Positions 1 through 8,898 of a stretch of DNA of 57,867 nucleotides are shown piece after piece; the stretch's first letter is position 1, and the number at the start of each line of letters is the position of its first letter. Made by a program: the position numbers and the translations under genes. The stretch is from an uncultured Nitrospirota bacterium (GTDB lineage: Bacteria > CG2-30-53-67). Below the pieces are notes generated by a model. It saw nothing but the letters and a program-made list of their open reading frames with translations. It searched no databases and had not been told where the DNA came from. The stretch lies in NCBI GenBank assembly GCA_945786985.1, contig CALZGC010000103.1:1-57867 (forward strand), given 5' to 3'.

Positions 1-40
1 CTCTCATGACGATCACTCATGCAATATCCGGGCTAGCCCG
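1..40. repeat. Interspersed inverted-repeat element, right end only (copy A)
   Basis: The first 40 bases match the right arm of the element seen whole at 7991-8111 and 36654-36812. The complement reads GGGCTAGCCCGGATATTGC and continues ATGAGTGATCGTCATGAGAG. The left part lies outside the window. It sits just upstream of the exoribonuclease gene. Confidence 0.75.
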
Positions 41-78
41 ATAGATGCCCCCTGGAGAGTGTGCTGCGGAGAGTGGCA

Positions 79-1098
79 ATGACGACGCTTATTTCGGACA
101 TGCGCGAAGGTCAGAAGGTCAACGATATCTATCTGCTGAGAAACAGGACACTTGCCACCACCCGTGCCGGCAAGCCGTTCCTCACGCTGAAGCTCGGCGA
201 TCGCTCCGGAGAGATAGAAGGGAAGGTCTGGGATGGGGCCGAGGCCGTGGCCCGGGCGTGCGCCCGGGGCGATTTTGTCCGGGTGACTGGGCAGGTGACG
301 GAGTACAACGGCAAGTTGCAGCTCACCCTGAAGTCCGTCAACACCGTAGACGAAGGGCAGATCAACCCGGAGGACTTCCTGCCTGCCGCCAAGCGCCCGT
401 CCGCGGAGATGATGGCCGAGCTGATGGCTGCTATCCGGACCGTTGCGGATCCGCACCTGCGAAAGCTCCTGGAGTCGATGTTCAAGAGCCCCGATCTGCA
501 GTCCAAGTTTCAGAGGGCGCCTGCAGCGAAAGGAATGCATCATGCTTATCTGGGAGGGCTTCTCGAGCACACCCTGTCGCTCTTCCACCTATGCGAATGC
601 GTGGCCCCCCACTTCCCTGAGATCGATCGTGATCTTCTGCGGGCGGGCGCCTTGCTTCACGATGTGGGCAAAGTGGATGAGCTGAGCTATTCCCGGACCA
701 TTGACTACACGGACAGCGGTCGTCTCATGGGTCATATTGTGCTGGAGGTGGAACGGGTGTCCGAGGCGATCCGGGCTATCCGCGAGTTCCCCGAAGAGAA
801 AGCCGTTCTGCTCAAACACCTGCTGGTCTCCCACCACGGCCGCGAAGAGTTCGGCTCCCCGGTGAAACCCATGACGCTGGAGGCGCTGATTCTGCATGCT
901 CTGGATAACCTGGATGCCAAAGTGCAGGCCTTCCGGGGCCTCATGGAGGGAGAGCCGTCTTCCTACGGGTGGAGTGCATATCACTCGGTCCTGGGACAGT
1001 ATGTCTTCAAGGGATTCGCCGCGCGGTCGGAGCCGGAAGAGGTGGAAGAAACCTCCCCGCCTGAGGATGACAGTAAGGACACTCCCTCGCTCTTCTGA
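79..1098 (+). CDS. YhaM-like 3'-5' exoribonuclease (OB-fold plus HD domain)
   Basis: The 339-residue protein has an N-terminal OB-fold nucleic-acid-binding region (about residues 12-90) followed by an HD phosphohydrolase domain. Visible metal-site residues are H154/H155 in an HHAYLGGLLEHT segment and H194-D195 in ALLHDVGKVDE. This domain order is that of the YhaM family, cytoplasmic enzymes that shorten RNA (and DNA in some members) from the 3' end. The ATG at 79 is preferred because GGAGAG lies just upstream and the OB domain begins directly after it; a GTG at 61 is an alternative. A degenerate acidic tail ends the protein. The next gene follows after 51 bases and may be co-transcribed. Function is by family resemblance only. 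Confidence 0.85.
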   Translation: MTTLISDMREGQKVNDIYLLRNRTLATTRAGKPFLTLKLGDRSGEIEGKVWDGAEAVARACARGDFVRVTGQVTEYNGKLQLTLKSVNTVDEGQINPEDFLPAAKRPSAEMMAELMAAIRTVADPHLRKLLESMFKSPDLQSKFQRAPAAKGMHHAYLGGLLEHTLSLFHLCECVAPHFPEIDRDLLRAGALLHDVGKVDELSYSRTIDYTDSGRLMGHIVLEVERVSEAIRAIREFPEEKAVLLKHLLVSHHGREEFGSPVKPMTLEALILHALDNLDAKVQAFRGLMEGEPSSYGWSAYHSVLGQYVFKGFAARSEPEEVEETSPPEDDSKDTPSLF

Positions 1099-1149
1099 CC
1101 CTTGGCCGGAGGGCAGTGTGCCTCCTCGCCGATACCCATAGGATACATC

Positions 1150-4086
1150 ATGGCCGACAGGACCCGCCAGGAAACGGAGGGGCGCCTTCGTGCCCGGCTT
1201 CAACGGGCGGACTTCCTGGGCAATCATTACAAGAAAAACCTGCGGAACATCGAGGAGTACCTCCCGCAGCTGCTGCATCGGCTCGATGCAAGCGGAGAGC
1301 TCTCGCTGATCAACTTTGACGCTGTCTCGCCCTTCTGCTTCGAAGAGATGGATTTGATTCGGCATCTTGCGCAGGATCAGGCCGAAGCCTTCGACCTGCT
1401 CGGCTGTTATTACTCCCTCCTGCTGGTGACCATGAATCTGAACCTCATGGACACCCTGGAGGCGGATATCGAGCGCCATCCCAGCCACACCGCTGCCTAT
1501 CGGGCCATGCTCCTGGAATCGGAAGCGCGATTCACCCGGCTCTGCTCCTCCCTGATCCGGATCTTTCTCGAAATGTTGGCGGAGACCGAACCGAACCTCC
1601 CGGAGTTTGTGATCTGCCACGTCGGGGCGCGGCGGGACCAGGACGATATCGACGTGGGAATTCTTCACCGGGAAGGGGGAGATCTCAAGGCACTCAGCCG
1701 GGTCATTGGCCGCCTGAACCGGGAAATGTATCGTCGGGCCACCCCGATGGATTTCTATCTGTCCGAGCACTCCGGGGGCAAGTGGTTCTCCGCCTCCATC
1801 GAAGACTACGAGAAGTTGATGGATGTGGACATCAAGAATTTTGTGATCATCTCCCAGCTCTTCGGCTCCGTCCCGATCACGGGAAGTATCTCCCTCTTTG
1901 AGGCCTTCCAGGAGCGGGTGGTCATGCGCTATGCCTATCGTCTGGGAAAGGACAATCGGTATTACACGGGATTCGTGCGCGGCGTGGTGGAGGAGATCCG
2001 GGCTCTCATCGCCCACCGCCCTCAGCCCGGGGAGATCGTTCCCAAGGCGGACGGGCTGCGCATGGCGAAGATGATCGTGTCAGCGCTGCGGGCGACGCTG
2101 GGGATCATCGGGGGGCATTTCTGGAAGGCCTTTGACGCTGTGGTCCAGACGGACAAGCGATTCCCCGGGGAGTACCACTTCTTGCAGGATGCCATTGCCT
2201 TCATGGAATCGACCCGATTTCTCTATCAGCTAACGCTCGTTCAGGAGGAGGGCGTCCGGTATACGGACCCCTATTGCCGGCCGGCGCTGGAACGCGTGGC
2301 CTATCTGATGGGCTACGGGCGTGGTGTGGGAGGCCGGGGTACGACCGAATTTCTGCGGGACTACTACCATTATGCCCGCCGCCTCAAGGAAGTGGCGACG
2401 GTCTTCAAGGAGGAACTCAAGAAATACGTCGATTTCATCCGGGTCTTCAAGCGGCGAATGGACCGGGATGCCGTGGAGGCCGAGTGGGGGTTGCCTGGTC
2501 AATCGGCGGCCGATGTCATCGAAATTGTCGAGCGCTCAACACCCGCTGTGCCCTGGACCGAGTTTGTCGGCTTTCTGGAAGAGGAAGACGTTTACTGCCG
2601 GCTCCTTTTTGAGGCGATGGACCGGCTTCATGAAACCCCGAGACCCGAGGTACTCCGTCGCTACTTCCGTTCCATGGGCGGCGATGTGGAGAGCCTGGTC
2701 CGCTTCCTCCTTCTTTTCCTCCAAGGTCCCTGGCGGGGGGATATGGCCCAACTCGAAACTTGCTGGACGGCGATCTTCATTGAGCACTTCGCGCGCACTC
2801 CCTCTCAGGTCGAAAAACTGACCCAGCTTTTTTCCGTGGACGAAACCCTGTGCCGGAGATTCTTCAAATCCATAACGGCGTCCTTTGCCGTGGATCTCAT
2901 TCTGACAGTCCTCAAAAGCGGACGAACTTTCGGCGACCAACTCATCGGACAGGTCCTGGTCTATGTGTTTCTTTACCATTACCGGAATCCCCTTTTGAAG
3001 CGCAAGATCGGCCGACTCATTTCCCGCGGCCTGATACACGATGCGGAGGCCGCCGACGTGGTGCGGCTGGGAGTGCTCTCCAAACGGTCCCTCACAAGTC
3101 TCTACGGCTATCGGGACATCCAGGTGCGCTATCAGAAGCTGGCGGACTACCATGACCTGGAGTCGCTCCGTTTCTTCCTGAGGGGGATCCGCGAAGGGAG
3201 TTTTCCCCGAGCGGACTACCTGGACCGCTATGTGCGGCGGTTGGTGCGCTTCGCTCTACAGGAAGCCGGCCTGCACGAGGTTCTCTGGGACCGACAGGGT
3301 GTGGCTCTTTACGCTGCGGGCGGGAATGCCCGCGGGGAGGCCTGCAAGAACGATTACGACATGTTCGTGATCTTCGATCCCGAGCGTATCGACGCCGCAC
3401 GACTGAGCCGGGCAGTCTGCCGGATCCACAGCGAGCTGGCACGCCTCGGCACCATGCCCCATCATCAGATCGGTGGCCAGCTAGCGGGATTCGCTTTTTC
3501 GCTGGATGGCTTGTGCCGCTATCTGGATGAAAGGACGCCCGTTGATTTTGTCGAGCGGTGTCAGCTCCTCGGGGCGCGCCTGGTCTTCGGCGGCTCCGAG
3601 CTCCATGCACGGTTTGAGACGGAAATCATCCGGCAGAGGATCTTTGCGGGAAAAGAGACATTGATGGCGGACATCATCCGCGAGTATCGCGACATCGCTG
3701 CCTGCCGCACAGAGACATCGGAGGTGAGACTGAAGCAAGGGCCGGGCGGTCTGTTTGACATGACGCTCCTGCTCAGTCTGTTGCGGGCCGCCTGGGAGAT
3801 CTACGAGCCGGGAGACGCCCGGGCGCTTCAGATTCTCGGACGCAAGAATCCTGCGCGGGTCCCGGAGTTCAAAGCGCTTCACTGGGCCCGCAAATACCTC
3901 ACCGATGTCAGCGGCATTCTCAAGCTGACAGTCAATGCGGAGAGCATCAGCGACGCCGTGGACTTGCGTTACGCGGTCATTCTTTTGGGCTTGGAAAGCC
4001 CCCGCCTGCTGCGGGAGTCTGTGCTGTTTCAGATGAAGCGGGTCAGCGGGATCGCCGAGCGTCTGATACGGGATCTCGAAAGATGA
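1150..4086 (+). CDS. GlnE/GlnD-like double nucleotidyltransferase-superfamily protein
   Basis: This 978-residue protein resembles glutamine-synthetase adenylyltransferase (GlnE) in size and plan. A first, divergent nucleotidyltransferase signature (GARRDQDDIDVGI) lies at residues 159-171 with D166/D168. A second lies at 724-737 (GGNARGEACKNDYD) with D735/D737. A later segment, KQGPGGLFD at 862-870, matches the GPGG(I/L)R(D/E) motif that follows each GlnE catalytic domain. The helical stretches between fit the GlnE linker. The substrate cannot be read from sequence: no glnA, glnB or amtB gene lies nearby, so a regulatory nucleotidyltransferase of unknown target is the safest call. The ATG at 1150 was chosen because upstream codons look non-coding. 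It ends 13 bases before the convergent DUF4388 gene. Confidence 0.6.
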   Translation: MADRTRQETEGRLRARLQRADFLGNHYKKNLRNIEEYLPQLLHRLDASGELSLINFDAVSPFCFEEMDLIRHLAQDQAEAFDLLGCYYSLLLVTMNLNLMDTLEADIERHPSHTAAYRAMLLESEARFTRLCSSLIRIFLEMLAETEPNLPEFVICHVGARRDQDDIDVGILHREGGDLKALSRVIGRLNREMYRRATPMDFYLSEHSGGKWFSASIEDYEKLMDVDIKNFVIISQLFGSVPITGSISLFEAFQERVVMRYAYRLGKDNRYYTGFVRGVVEEIRALIAHRPQPGEIVPKADGLRMAKMIVSALRATLGIIGGHFWKAFDAVVQTDKRFPGEYHFLQDAIAFMESTRFLYQLTLVQEEGVRYTDPYCRPALERVAYLMGYGRGVGGRGTTEFLRDYYHYARRLKEVATVFKEELKKYVDFIRVFKRRMDRDAVEAEWGLPGQSAADVIEIVERSTPAVPWTEFVGFLEEEDVYCRLLFEAMDRLHETPRPEVLRRYFRSMGGDVESLVRFLLLFLQGPWRGDMAQLETCWTAIFIEHFARTPSQVEKLTQLFSVDETLCRRFFKSITASFAVDLILTVLKSGRTFGDQLIGQVLVYVFLYHYRNPLLKRKIGRLISRGLIHDAEAADVVRLGVLSKRSLTSLYGYRDIQVRYQKLADYHDLESLRFFLRGIREGSFPRADYLDRYVRRLVRFALQEAGLHEVLWDRQGVALYAAGGNARGEACKNDYDMFVIFDPERIDAARLSRAVCRIHSELARLGTMPHHQIGGQLAGFAFSLDGLCRYLDERTPVDFVERCQLLGARLVFGGSELHARFETEIIRQRIFAGKETLMADIIREYRDIAACRTETSEVRLKQGPGGLFDMTLLLSLLRAAWEIYEPGDARALQILGRKNPARVPEFKALHWARKYLTDVSGILKLTVNAESISDAVDLRYAVILLGLESPRLLRESVLFQMKRVSGIAERLIRDLER

Positions 4087-4099
4087 CGTCCGGGCTAAA

Positions 4100-5230
4100 C
4101 TAACACACATTTTCCTTTTTCAGACTTTCCATGATCCCCTTCAGGCGGGAGGTGACGAAGGCTTCTTCCGTGGTGCCCAGGGATTCCCGGATGGCAGCCA
4201 GTTCCGCGGCCAGCAGGCCTTTGAGACTGGCCAGTAGCTCCTGCTTACGGGTTTGCTCCCCGATGAGCTCGAAATTCTCCCGGAGCGCTTCGAGAGCCAG
4301 GGTGCCGTCGGGGAGGAGAAAGATCCCTTTGAACAGCACCGGGTGATCCTCTTTGATCTCTTCCAGATAGTGTGACAGATTCCGGTCCCCCAGTTTGCCC
4401 ACCTTGTCGGTCAGATAGCGGTAAGCGTAGGCAAAGAGAAGATTGTAGCAGCGGCTGGTCCTCTCGAAGAAATCCCAGGTCCGCTTCTCCTCGAGCAGGG
4501 CGATCTCGGTATCCTGCATCCGCCGGATCAAATTGGCACACAGGAGGGCCATCAGCGTGCGGCAGGTCTCGAAATCGTTGCCGCCCACCCGGGAGCAGAT
4601 CGCCGCGACCGAGTTGAGACCGTTGATGTGCGCAAGCACCGTCTTCTCCGGGTCGGTCAGCTCGATTTCGACCAGCTTCTTCTCCGACCCTGCGGCCATC
4701 TCGAAAACGGTGTCGATGCCCGAGAGGGTCTGCAGGATACGTTTCCAATCGCTCATCCGTTCCACGCCCCGGAGGATCAGCTCGGGGGTGTTGATGTCCA
4801 GGGTAATGACCTCTTTCAGCAGGTTCTCTTGCTCGTGGAAGGTGTAGTGCCCCTCCGGTTCGTCGAAGAGGTTGTACACGATGGTGCGAACCTGGTTCAT
4901 GACCCCCTCTTTGATCTCGTCTGTGCTCAGCGCCCCCATCTCAATGAGGATCTGACCGAGCCTCATCTTTTCGCTGACCTTTCCGGCGGCCTCGATGAAA
5001 TCGGGGGCCTTTATTCTCCCCTCTCGAAAGAGGATATCGCCGAGGCGATCGGTCCGGCTGTTGGACGAGGCAAAGACGATCCGGCCGCGATGGAGATAGA
5101 CCTTCTTTTCCCGTGAGAAGAAGGTCCATTCAAAGACACCGGTGGACCGGGAAACGGAGAGGGCGTGAAATATTTCCGGCACAGATGTGTCCGATAGATC
5201 GCCCGTCAGGTTGATGGCTTGGCCTGCCAT
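4100..5230 (-). CDS. DUF4388 domain-containing protein
   Basis: The N-terminal half (INLTGDLSDTSVPEIFHAL onward) is a DUF4388 / PatA-N-like domain, found mainly in deltaproteobacteria, cyanobacteria and Deinococcus and often linked to gliding, signalling or GTPase circuits. A middle winged-helix-like block (DPEKTVLAHINGLNSVAAI) is followed by a helical C-terminal region rich in Glu and Lys. The same DUF4388 plus winged-helix plan recurs at 23053-24285, so the genome carries at least two paralogues. The start at 5230 puts the methionine six residues before the domain; an upstream ATG at 5317 would add 29 residues with no resemblance to the family. Neither has a strong ribosome-binding site. 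Stop is TAG. Precise role unknown. Confidence 0.8.
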   Translation of the reverse strand: MAGQAINLTGDLSDTSVPEIFHALSVSRSTGVFEWTFFSREKKVYLHRGRIVFASSNSRTDRLGDILFREGRIKAPDFIEAAGKVSEKMRLGQILIEMGALSTDEIKEGVMNQVRTIVYNLFDEPEGHYTFHEQENLLKEVITLDINTPELILRGVERMSDWKRILQTLSGIDTVFEMAAGSEKKLVEIELTDPEKTVLAHINGLNSVAAICSRVGGNDFETCRTLMALLCANLIRRMQDTEIALLEEKRTWDFFERTSRCYNLLFAYAYRYLTDKVGKLGDRNLSHYLEEIKEDHPVLFKGIFLLPDGTLALEALRENFELIGEQTRKQELLASLKGLLAAELAAIRESLGTTEEAFVTSRLKGIMESLKKENVC

Positions 5231-5411
5231 GGGTATCGAGTTCTTCAGAGGTTGGTTATTTCGGAAACCGGCGGTGGCGGCCGGGTCAGGATGCATCGAA
5301 CAGTTTAAATCTATCATAGAACGGCGCCGCTGACAACAGAGCTCTCATCTGCCCGATCGCCGCAACGCTTCCGGAGAAATGGGCGTGGTGCCTCGGGAGC
5401 GCCGTCACTTC

Positions 5412-7124
5412 TCAGGGAGCCGGCGGGTCGCCGCCGGGGTTTCCCGTGTATCGCGCAAAGACGTGGTACAGCTCACGGGCGTTCTTGACGTCACGGAAGG
5501 GGAACCGAACCCCGCTGGGGTAGAGAATAAAGGGGGTGTTCTGCATGCCGCCGATACCGCCATGTCCGCCCATCTGTTCCTCGAAGTTAATGACCCGGGA
5601 GTCGCTGTAGGCACCGTAGAGGACCAGATCCCCCGCCTCGGGCATGGCCATTTGTGTGAGGATTTCCTGCTCGATATACTCGGCGTCCTCGAAGGGCTTC
5701 AGGGGGTCCTCGCCGTCGACCGTCTTGGCACCATTTCGGTAAAACACCCGGCCCTGCCTGGAGAGAATCAGCGGCTCTCCGTTGGAGCTGCAGACGATAA
5801 GTCCGATCCCTTCGTGCCGGACCAGGGCACCGACCAGTCCCGGATAGACCCGTTCGATCTCTTCCAGGTCGACCCGGTCCGGGGAGAAGTTGAAATAGAT
5901 ATTGGACATGGGGCTGGAGTTCAAGATGGAGATGCTCTCCTTGGAGGTTTTACGTTCCTCCTGACCGATATTGCGTTCGATGTAGCGGGCGAGGTTTTTG
6001 AACATCCGCCTCATGAAGAAGAGATTCTGGTCTGCAAAGCCTTGCAGCGTTGAGCTCAGGGCCAACATGAGGTAGTCCTTGACGTGTTCGCCCCCGCCGT
6101 ACTGGGTGATGCGCCCCTCTTCCACCTTGGAATAGATGAAGTTCTCCAACGATTCGCCGTACTGATACCGAAACGGAATAGAGGGATGCTGCCCGTGGTC
6201 GGAGAGAACGAATACATCGTAACGCATCCCCCGCTTCTTCTTCAGGGTCCGGTTGACGACTTTCCGGATCCCCTTGTCGATCACCCGCAGCGCTTTGAGG
6301 GCATACTTGGTCTCCGGTCCCCGCTGGTGAGCGGCTTCGTCGTAGCCGTTGTAGGTCAGGTAGATGGCGCGCTTTCCCCGGTTGATATCGATCAGGGCGC
6401 CCATGGTGGCCACTTCAAAAAAGAGTACGTTGGAGAAGATCCGAACGATCGGAAAGAACCCCTCGCTTTTCTGCGTCCGGCCCTTGAGGCGTATCTCCAG
6501 GTATTCGAAAAGCTCCCGGCTCAGCTCCAGCACCGAGGATGCGAGGGTGCGCAGCAGGGGGACGATGTTGAGAAAGATGAGCAGAAAAATGGCCAGGCCG
6601 GAGAGCCGTTTCTGCATGTCCTGTGTCAAAAAGGTGCTGAGCGTAAAGACCGATCGTGTCGCACCGCCGGAGATAAGATTCACATAACTGCTTCCCCCGT
6701 GCAGGATGCCCTGTCTGTCTTTGGAGATCCTTTTTTCCATCATTCGGGCCGACAGGGGGTTCTTGAAGGAAATGAGGGTATCGTCCTTTTTTCGCAACCA
6801 GCGGAACGCGGGGATCTCGCCGTTCTCTCCGTACATGATGCCGCTTTGCGTGGCCGGGGTATTGCCCGGAATGCCGCAGCGGTATCGGCTGACGTTGAAG
6901 TGCCCCGATGCCAGCAGACTCTGGAGATAGGGCATATGGCCTTCGGAAACGGCCTTCATCAGGATCTGATGGGGCAGGCCGTCGATCTGCATAATAATAA
7001 AGCCATCTCCCCGTGCTCCCTCTTTCCACTCCTTGGTCTTTTCCCGGAGCGACGAACGGAGGACGCGAAGCGTGCTTTGTTTTTCAAGGACGGGCGATGC
7101 ACCCGCCGGGACGGTTTGGTTCAT
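5412..7124 (-). CDS. Type I phosphodiesterase/nucleotide pyrophosphatase-family protein, membrane associated
   Basis: The 570-residue protein has the alkaline-phosphatase-superfamily metal motifs in order: an IMQIDGLPHQIL first aspartate near residue 48, the nucleophile region PGNTPATQSGIMYG, YDEAAHQRGPE, LSDHGQHPS, and a late GGHGG histidine. A hydrophobic stretch near residues 170-195 (LSGLAIFLLIFLNIVPLL) predicts a membrane segment inserted in the catalytic domain. Relatives hydrolyse phosphodiester or phosphonate bonds, often on lipid head groups. It starts 3 bases after the stop of the metallo-beta-lactamase gene upstream (7128-7901), so the two are almost certainly co-transcribed. Substrate unknown. 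Confidence 0.8.
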   Translation of the reverse strand: MNQTVPAGASPVLEKQSTLRVLRSSLREKTKEWKEGARGDGFIIMQIDGLPHQILMKAVSEGHMPYLQSLLASGHFNVSRYRCGIPGNTPATQSGIMYGENGEIPAFRWLRKKDDTLISFKNPLSARMMEKRISKDRQGILHGGSSYVNLISGGATRSVFTLSTFLTQDMQKRLSGLAIFLLIFLNIVPLLRTLASSVLELSRELFEYLEIRLKGRTQKSEGFFPIVRIFSNVLFFEVATMGALIDINRGKRAIYLTYNGYDEAAHQRGPETKYALKALRVIDKGIRKVVNRTLKKKRGMRYDVFVLSDHGQHPSIPFRYQYGESLENFIYSKVEEGRITQYGGGEHVKDYLMLALSSTLQGFADQNLFFMRRMFKNLARYIERNIGQEERKTSKESISILNSSPMSNIYFNFSPDRVDLEEIERVYPGLVGALVRHEGIGLIVCSSNGEPLILSRQGRVFYRNGAKTVDGEDPLKPFEDAEYIEQEILTQMAMPEAGDLVLYGAYSDSRVINFEEQMGGHGGIGGMQNTPFILYPSGVRFPFRDVKNARELYHVFARYTGNPGGDPPAP

Positions 7125-7127
7125 GGC

Positions 7128-7901
7128 TCAGGCCGGGTCGTTGAGTTCGAGGACCTGGCCGTCGTAGGCCAGGGCCATGCCCGACGGCAGGTTCCGGTTA
7201 ACGTCATCGTGATCAAGTTGGTGGGCCATGTGGGTGAAGAGGGTCTGCTTTGGCCGGAGCTTCCGGGCTGCCGCCATGGCCTGATCGAGGGAGAAATGGG
7301 TCGGGTGCGGACGATCGCGCAGGGCGTCGAGCACCAGCACGTCGAGCCCCTGCAGGAGCGTTTCGCTTTCGGGGGGGATACTGTTGCAGTCGCCCAGATA
7401 GGCGAACCCGCCGATGCGGTACCCCAGGATGGTCTGCTTGCCGTGTCCGATGGGCACGGGCACGATTTCTCGCTCGAAGAGCCGAAAGGGCTCGCGGGTG
7501 ACATGGGTGGCGATCCGGGGGGCAAAGCTTTCACGCTCTTCCTCGGGGACGAATATGTAGGGAAATTGCCGGTGAATAGTGGCAATGGTCTCCTCGTTTC
7601 CGTAACAGGGTACCGGGGCTGCGTTGTGATAGCTGAAGATCCTGATTTCATCGATGCCGTGCACATGATCGGCATGGGCGTGGGTAAAAAGAACGGCGTC
7701 CACCCGCCCCACCCGGTACCTCAAAGCCTGCTCACGGAGATCCGTGGCGGTGTCGACGAGAATATTGCGACCGTCCAGTGTGACCAGAATGGAGGAGCGA
7801 AGCCGCTTGTTTTTCGGGTTGGACGAGCGGCACACCGGGCAGTCGCAGAGAATGGACGGCACCCCCGATGACGTTCCGGTTCCAAGAAAGAGGACCCTCA
7901 T
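7128..7901 (-). CDS. Metallo-beta-lactamase-fold hydrolase (PhnP-like)
   Basis: The 257-residue protein opens with MRVLFLGTGTSSGVPS and a CDCPVC pair of cysteines, then carries the HAHADH zinc motif followed by GIDEIR and a second metal region GYLGD-like (FAYLGDCN). This matches the PhnP-like branch of the metallo-beta-lactamase fold, cyclic phosphodiesterases or related hydrolases. The ATG at 7901 was chosen because the conserved beta strand starts there. Pairing with a phosphodiesterase three bases downstream suggests the two act on the same phosphorylated substrate. No phn genes are nearby, so a role in phosphonate use is not supported. Confidence 0.85.
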   Translation of the reverse strand: MRVLFLGTGTSSGVPSILCDCPVCRSSNPKNKRLRSSILVTLDGRNILVDTATDLREQALRYRVGRVDAVLFTHAHADHVHGIDEIRIFSYHNAAPVPCYGNEETIATIHRQFPYIFVPEEERESFAPRIATHVTREPFRLFEREIVPVPIGHGKQTILGYRIGGFAYLGDCNSIPPESETLLQGLDVLVLDALRDRPHPTHFSLDQAMAAARKLRPKQTLFTHMAHQLDHDDVNRNLPSGMALAYDGQVLELNDPA

Positions 7902-7990
7902 GGCAGTTCTCCGGGATCGGCCCGCACCACCCCCAGGCGACTTGGCCGCGCTGGTCACAATTTATCGCAAGGGGGGGCGGAAAGTCAACG

Positions 7991-8111
7991 GCCCAGCCCG
8001 AATATTGCATGAGTCAGTCTATTACGAGGCCGAATAAGCGCCTTGCCTACGGCGCTTCTAATACCTCTGGGGCCTCTCATCACGATCACTCATGCAATAT
8101 TCGGACTGGGG
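7991..8111. repeat. Interspersed inverted-repeat element, complete short copy (copy B)
   Basis: About 120 bases bounded by inverted ends. The left arm reads GCCCAGCCCGAATATTGCAT then GAGT; the complement of the right arm reads CCCCAGTCCGAATATTGCAT then GAGT. The arms also share GAGGCC farther in. An inner perfect stem AAGCGCC / GGCGCTT occupies 8036-8042 and 8051-8057. No direct repeats flank it and it encodes no protein. It lies 58 bases upstream of the plsC start. Confidence 0.85.
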
Positions 8112-8168
8112 GTTGGCCTTGCAATGGCTGCGGGCTTCTTCTATAATACGGCCCGTCGGGAGGTGGCC

Positions 8169-8876
8169 ATGATACGGACTGCATGGGTTTGGTTGGTCGG
8201 CGTCTTTCTAACGCTGGTCGCGGGGAGTCTGCTGATCTTTCTTTCCTTTTTCGACCGGAGCGGAAAAAGCCTGCATTTCTTTGCAAGGCTCTGGGCGCGA
8301 GGCATTCTGGCCGCCGCGGGCGTCACGGTGCACGCCGCGGGTACCGAAAACGTCCTGGGTGACGGCTCGAAGATCCTGGTGTCGAATCACCAGGGATATT
8401 TTGATATCTTCGCGCTATTCGCCGAAGTCCCGCTGAGTTTTGGCTGGGTCGCCAAGAAGGAGCTCTACCGCATTCCCGTGTTCAGCCTTGCCATGAAGCG
8501 CTTCGGCAATGTCCTCATCGATCGATCCAATCGGGAAGAGGCACGGCGAAGCCTGGAGGCAGCGGCCGAACAGATCCGCCGGGGCCAGTCCATTCTCATC
8601 TTTGCGGAAGGAACCCGTTCACCCGACGGCAGCGTTCAGGCTTTCAAGAAGGGGTGCTATTATCTGGCCAAAGCCTCGGGTGCCCCCGTGGTCCCCATCA
8701 GCATCTCCGGAAGCTACCGTGTGATGCCCAAAGGAAGTTTTCGCCCGAAGCCCGGGACGATTCATCTGGTCATCGGGCGGCCCCTGCATTATGGGGAGGC
8801 GGCTGCGGGCGGCTCCAACGGCTTCCTTGGGCATCTTCGGCAGACGATCATCACCAACCAGGTTCCCGCGTCGTAA
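8169..8876 (+). CDS. plsC: 1-acyl-sn-glycerol-3-phosphate acyltransferase (PlsC family)
   Basis: The 235-residue membrane protein has a first hydrophobic helix (residues 5-27) and the acyltransferase motifs in order: NHQGYFD with H74 and D79, the lysine/arginine segment VLIDRSN, FAEGTRSPDG, and VVPISISGSYRVMPK. It would transfer an acyl chain to lysophosphatidic acid at the inner membrane. The ATG at 8169 follows a GGGAGGTGG ribosome-binding site; the frame stays open upstream but there runs through repeat copy B, which is not protein-coding. The repeat therefore lies in the 5' leader or promoter region. Confidence 0.9.
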   Translation: MIRTAWVWLVGVFLTLVAGSLLIFLSFFDRSGKSLHFFARLWARGILAAAGVTVHAAGTENVLGDGSKILVSNHQGYFDIFALFAEVPLSFGWVAKKELYRIPVFSLAMKRFGNVLIDRSNREEARRSLEAAAEQIRRGQSILIFAEGTRSPDGSVQAFKKGCYYLAKASGAPVVPISISGSYRVMPKGSFRPKPGTIHLVIGRPLHYGEAAAGGSNGFLGHLRQTIITNQVPAS

Positions 8877-8882
8877 CACACG

Positions 8883-8898
8883 GTGACCGGCCGGTCAC
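8883..8898. terminator. Perfect 16-bp palindrome between convergent genes
   Basis: GTGACCGGCCGGTCAC is fully self-complementary and is followed on the plus strand by GATTTTGCTTT. It may end plsC transcription. It also contains the stop codon of the convergent small gene at 8895. The U-run is imperfect, so this is a weak call. Confidence 0.4.

Noticed and set aside
589-2016. Long minus-strand open frame opposite the exoribonuclease and GlnE-like genes
   Set aside because: Antisense shadow with no recognisable domain and no ribosome-binding site.
6084-7871. Long plus-strand open frame of about 595 codons opposite the phosphodiesterase and MBL genes
   Set aside because: It is antisense to two genes with clear catalytic motifs and shows no motifs itself; high G+C makes long antisense frames common.
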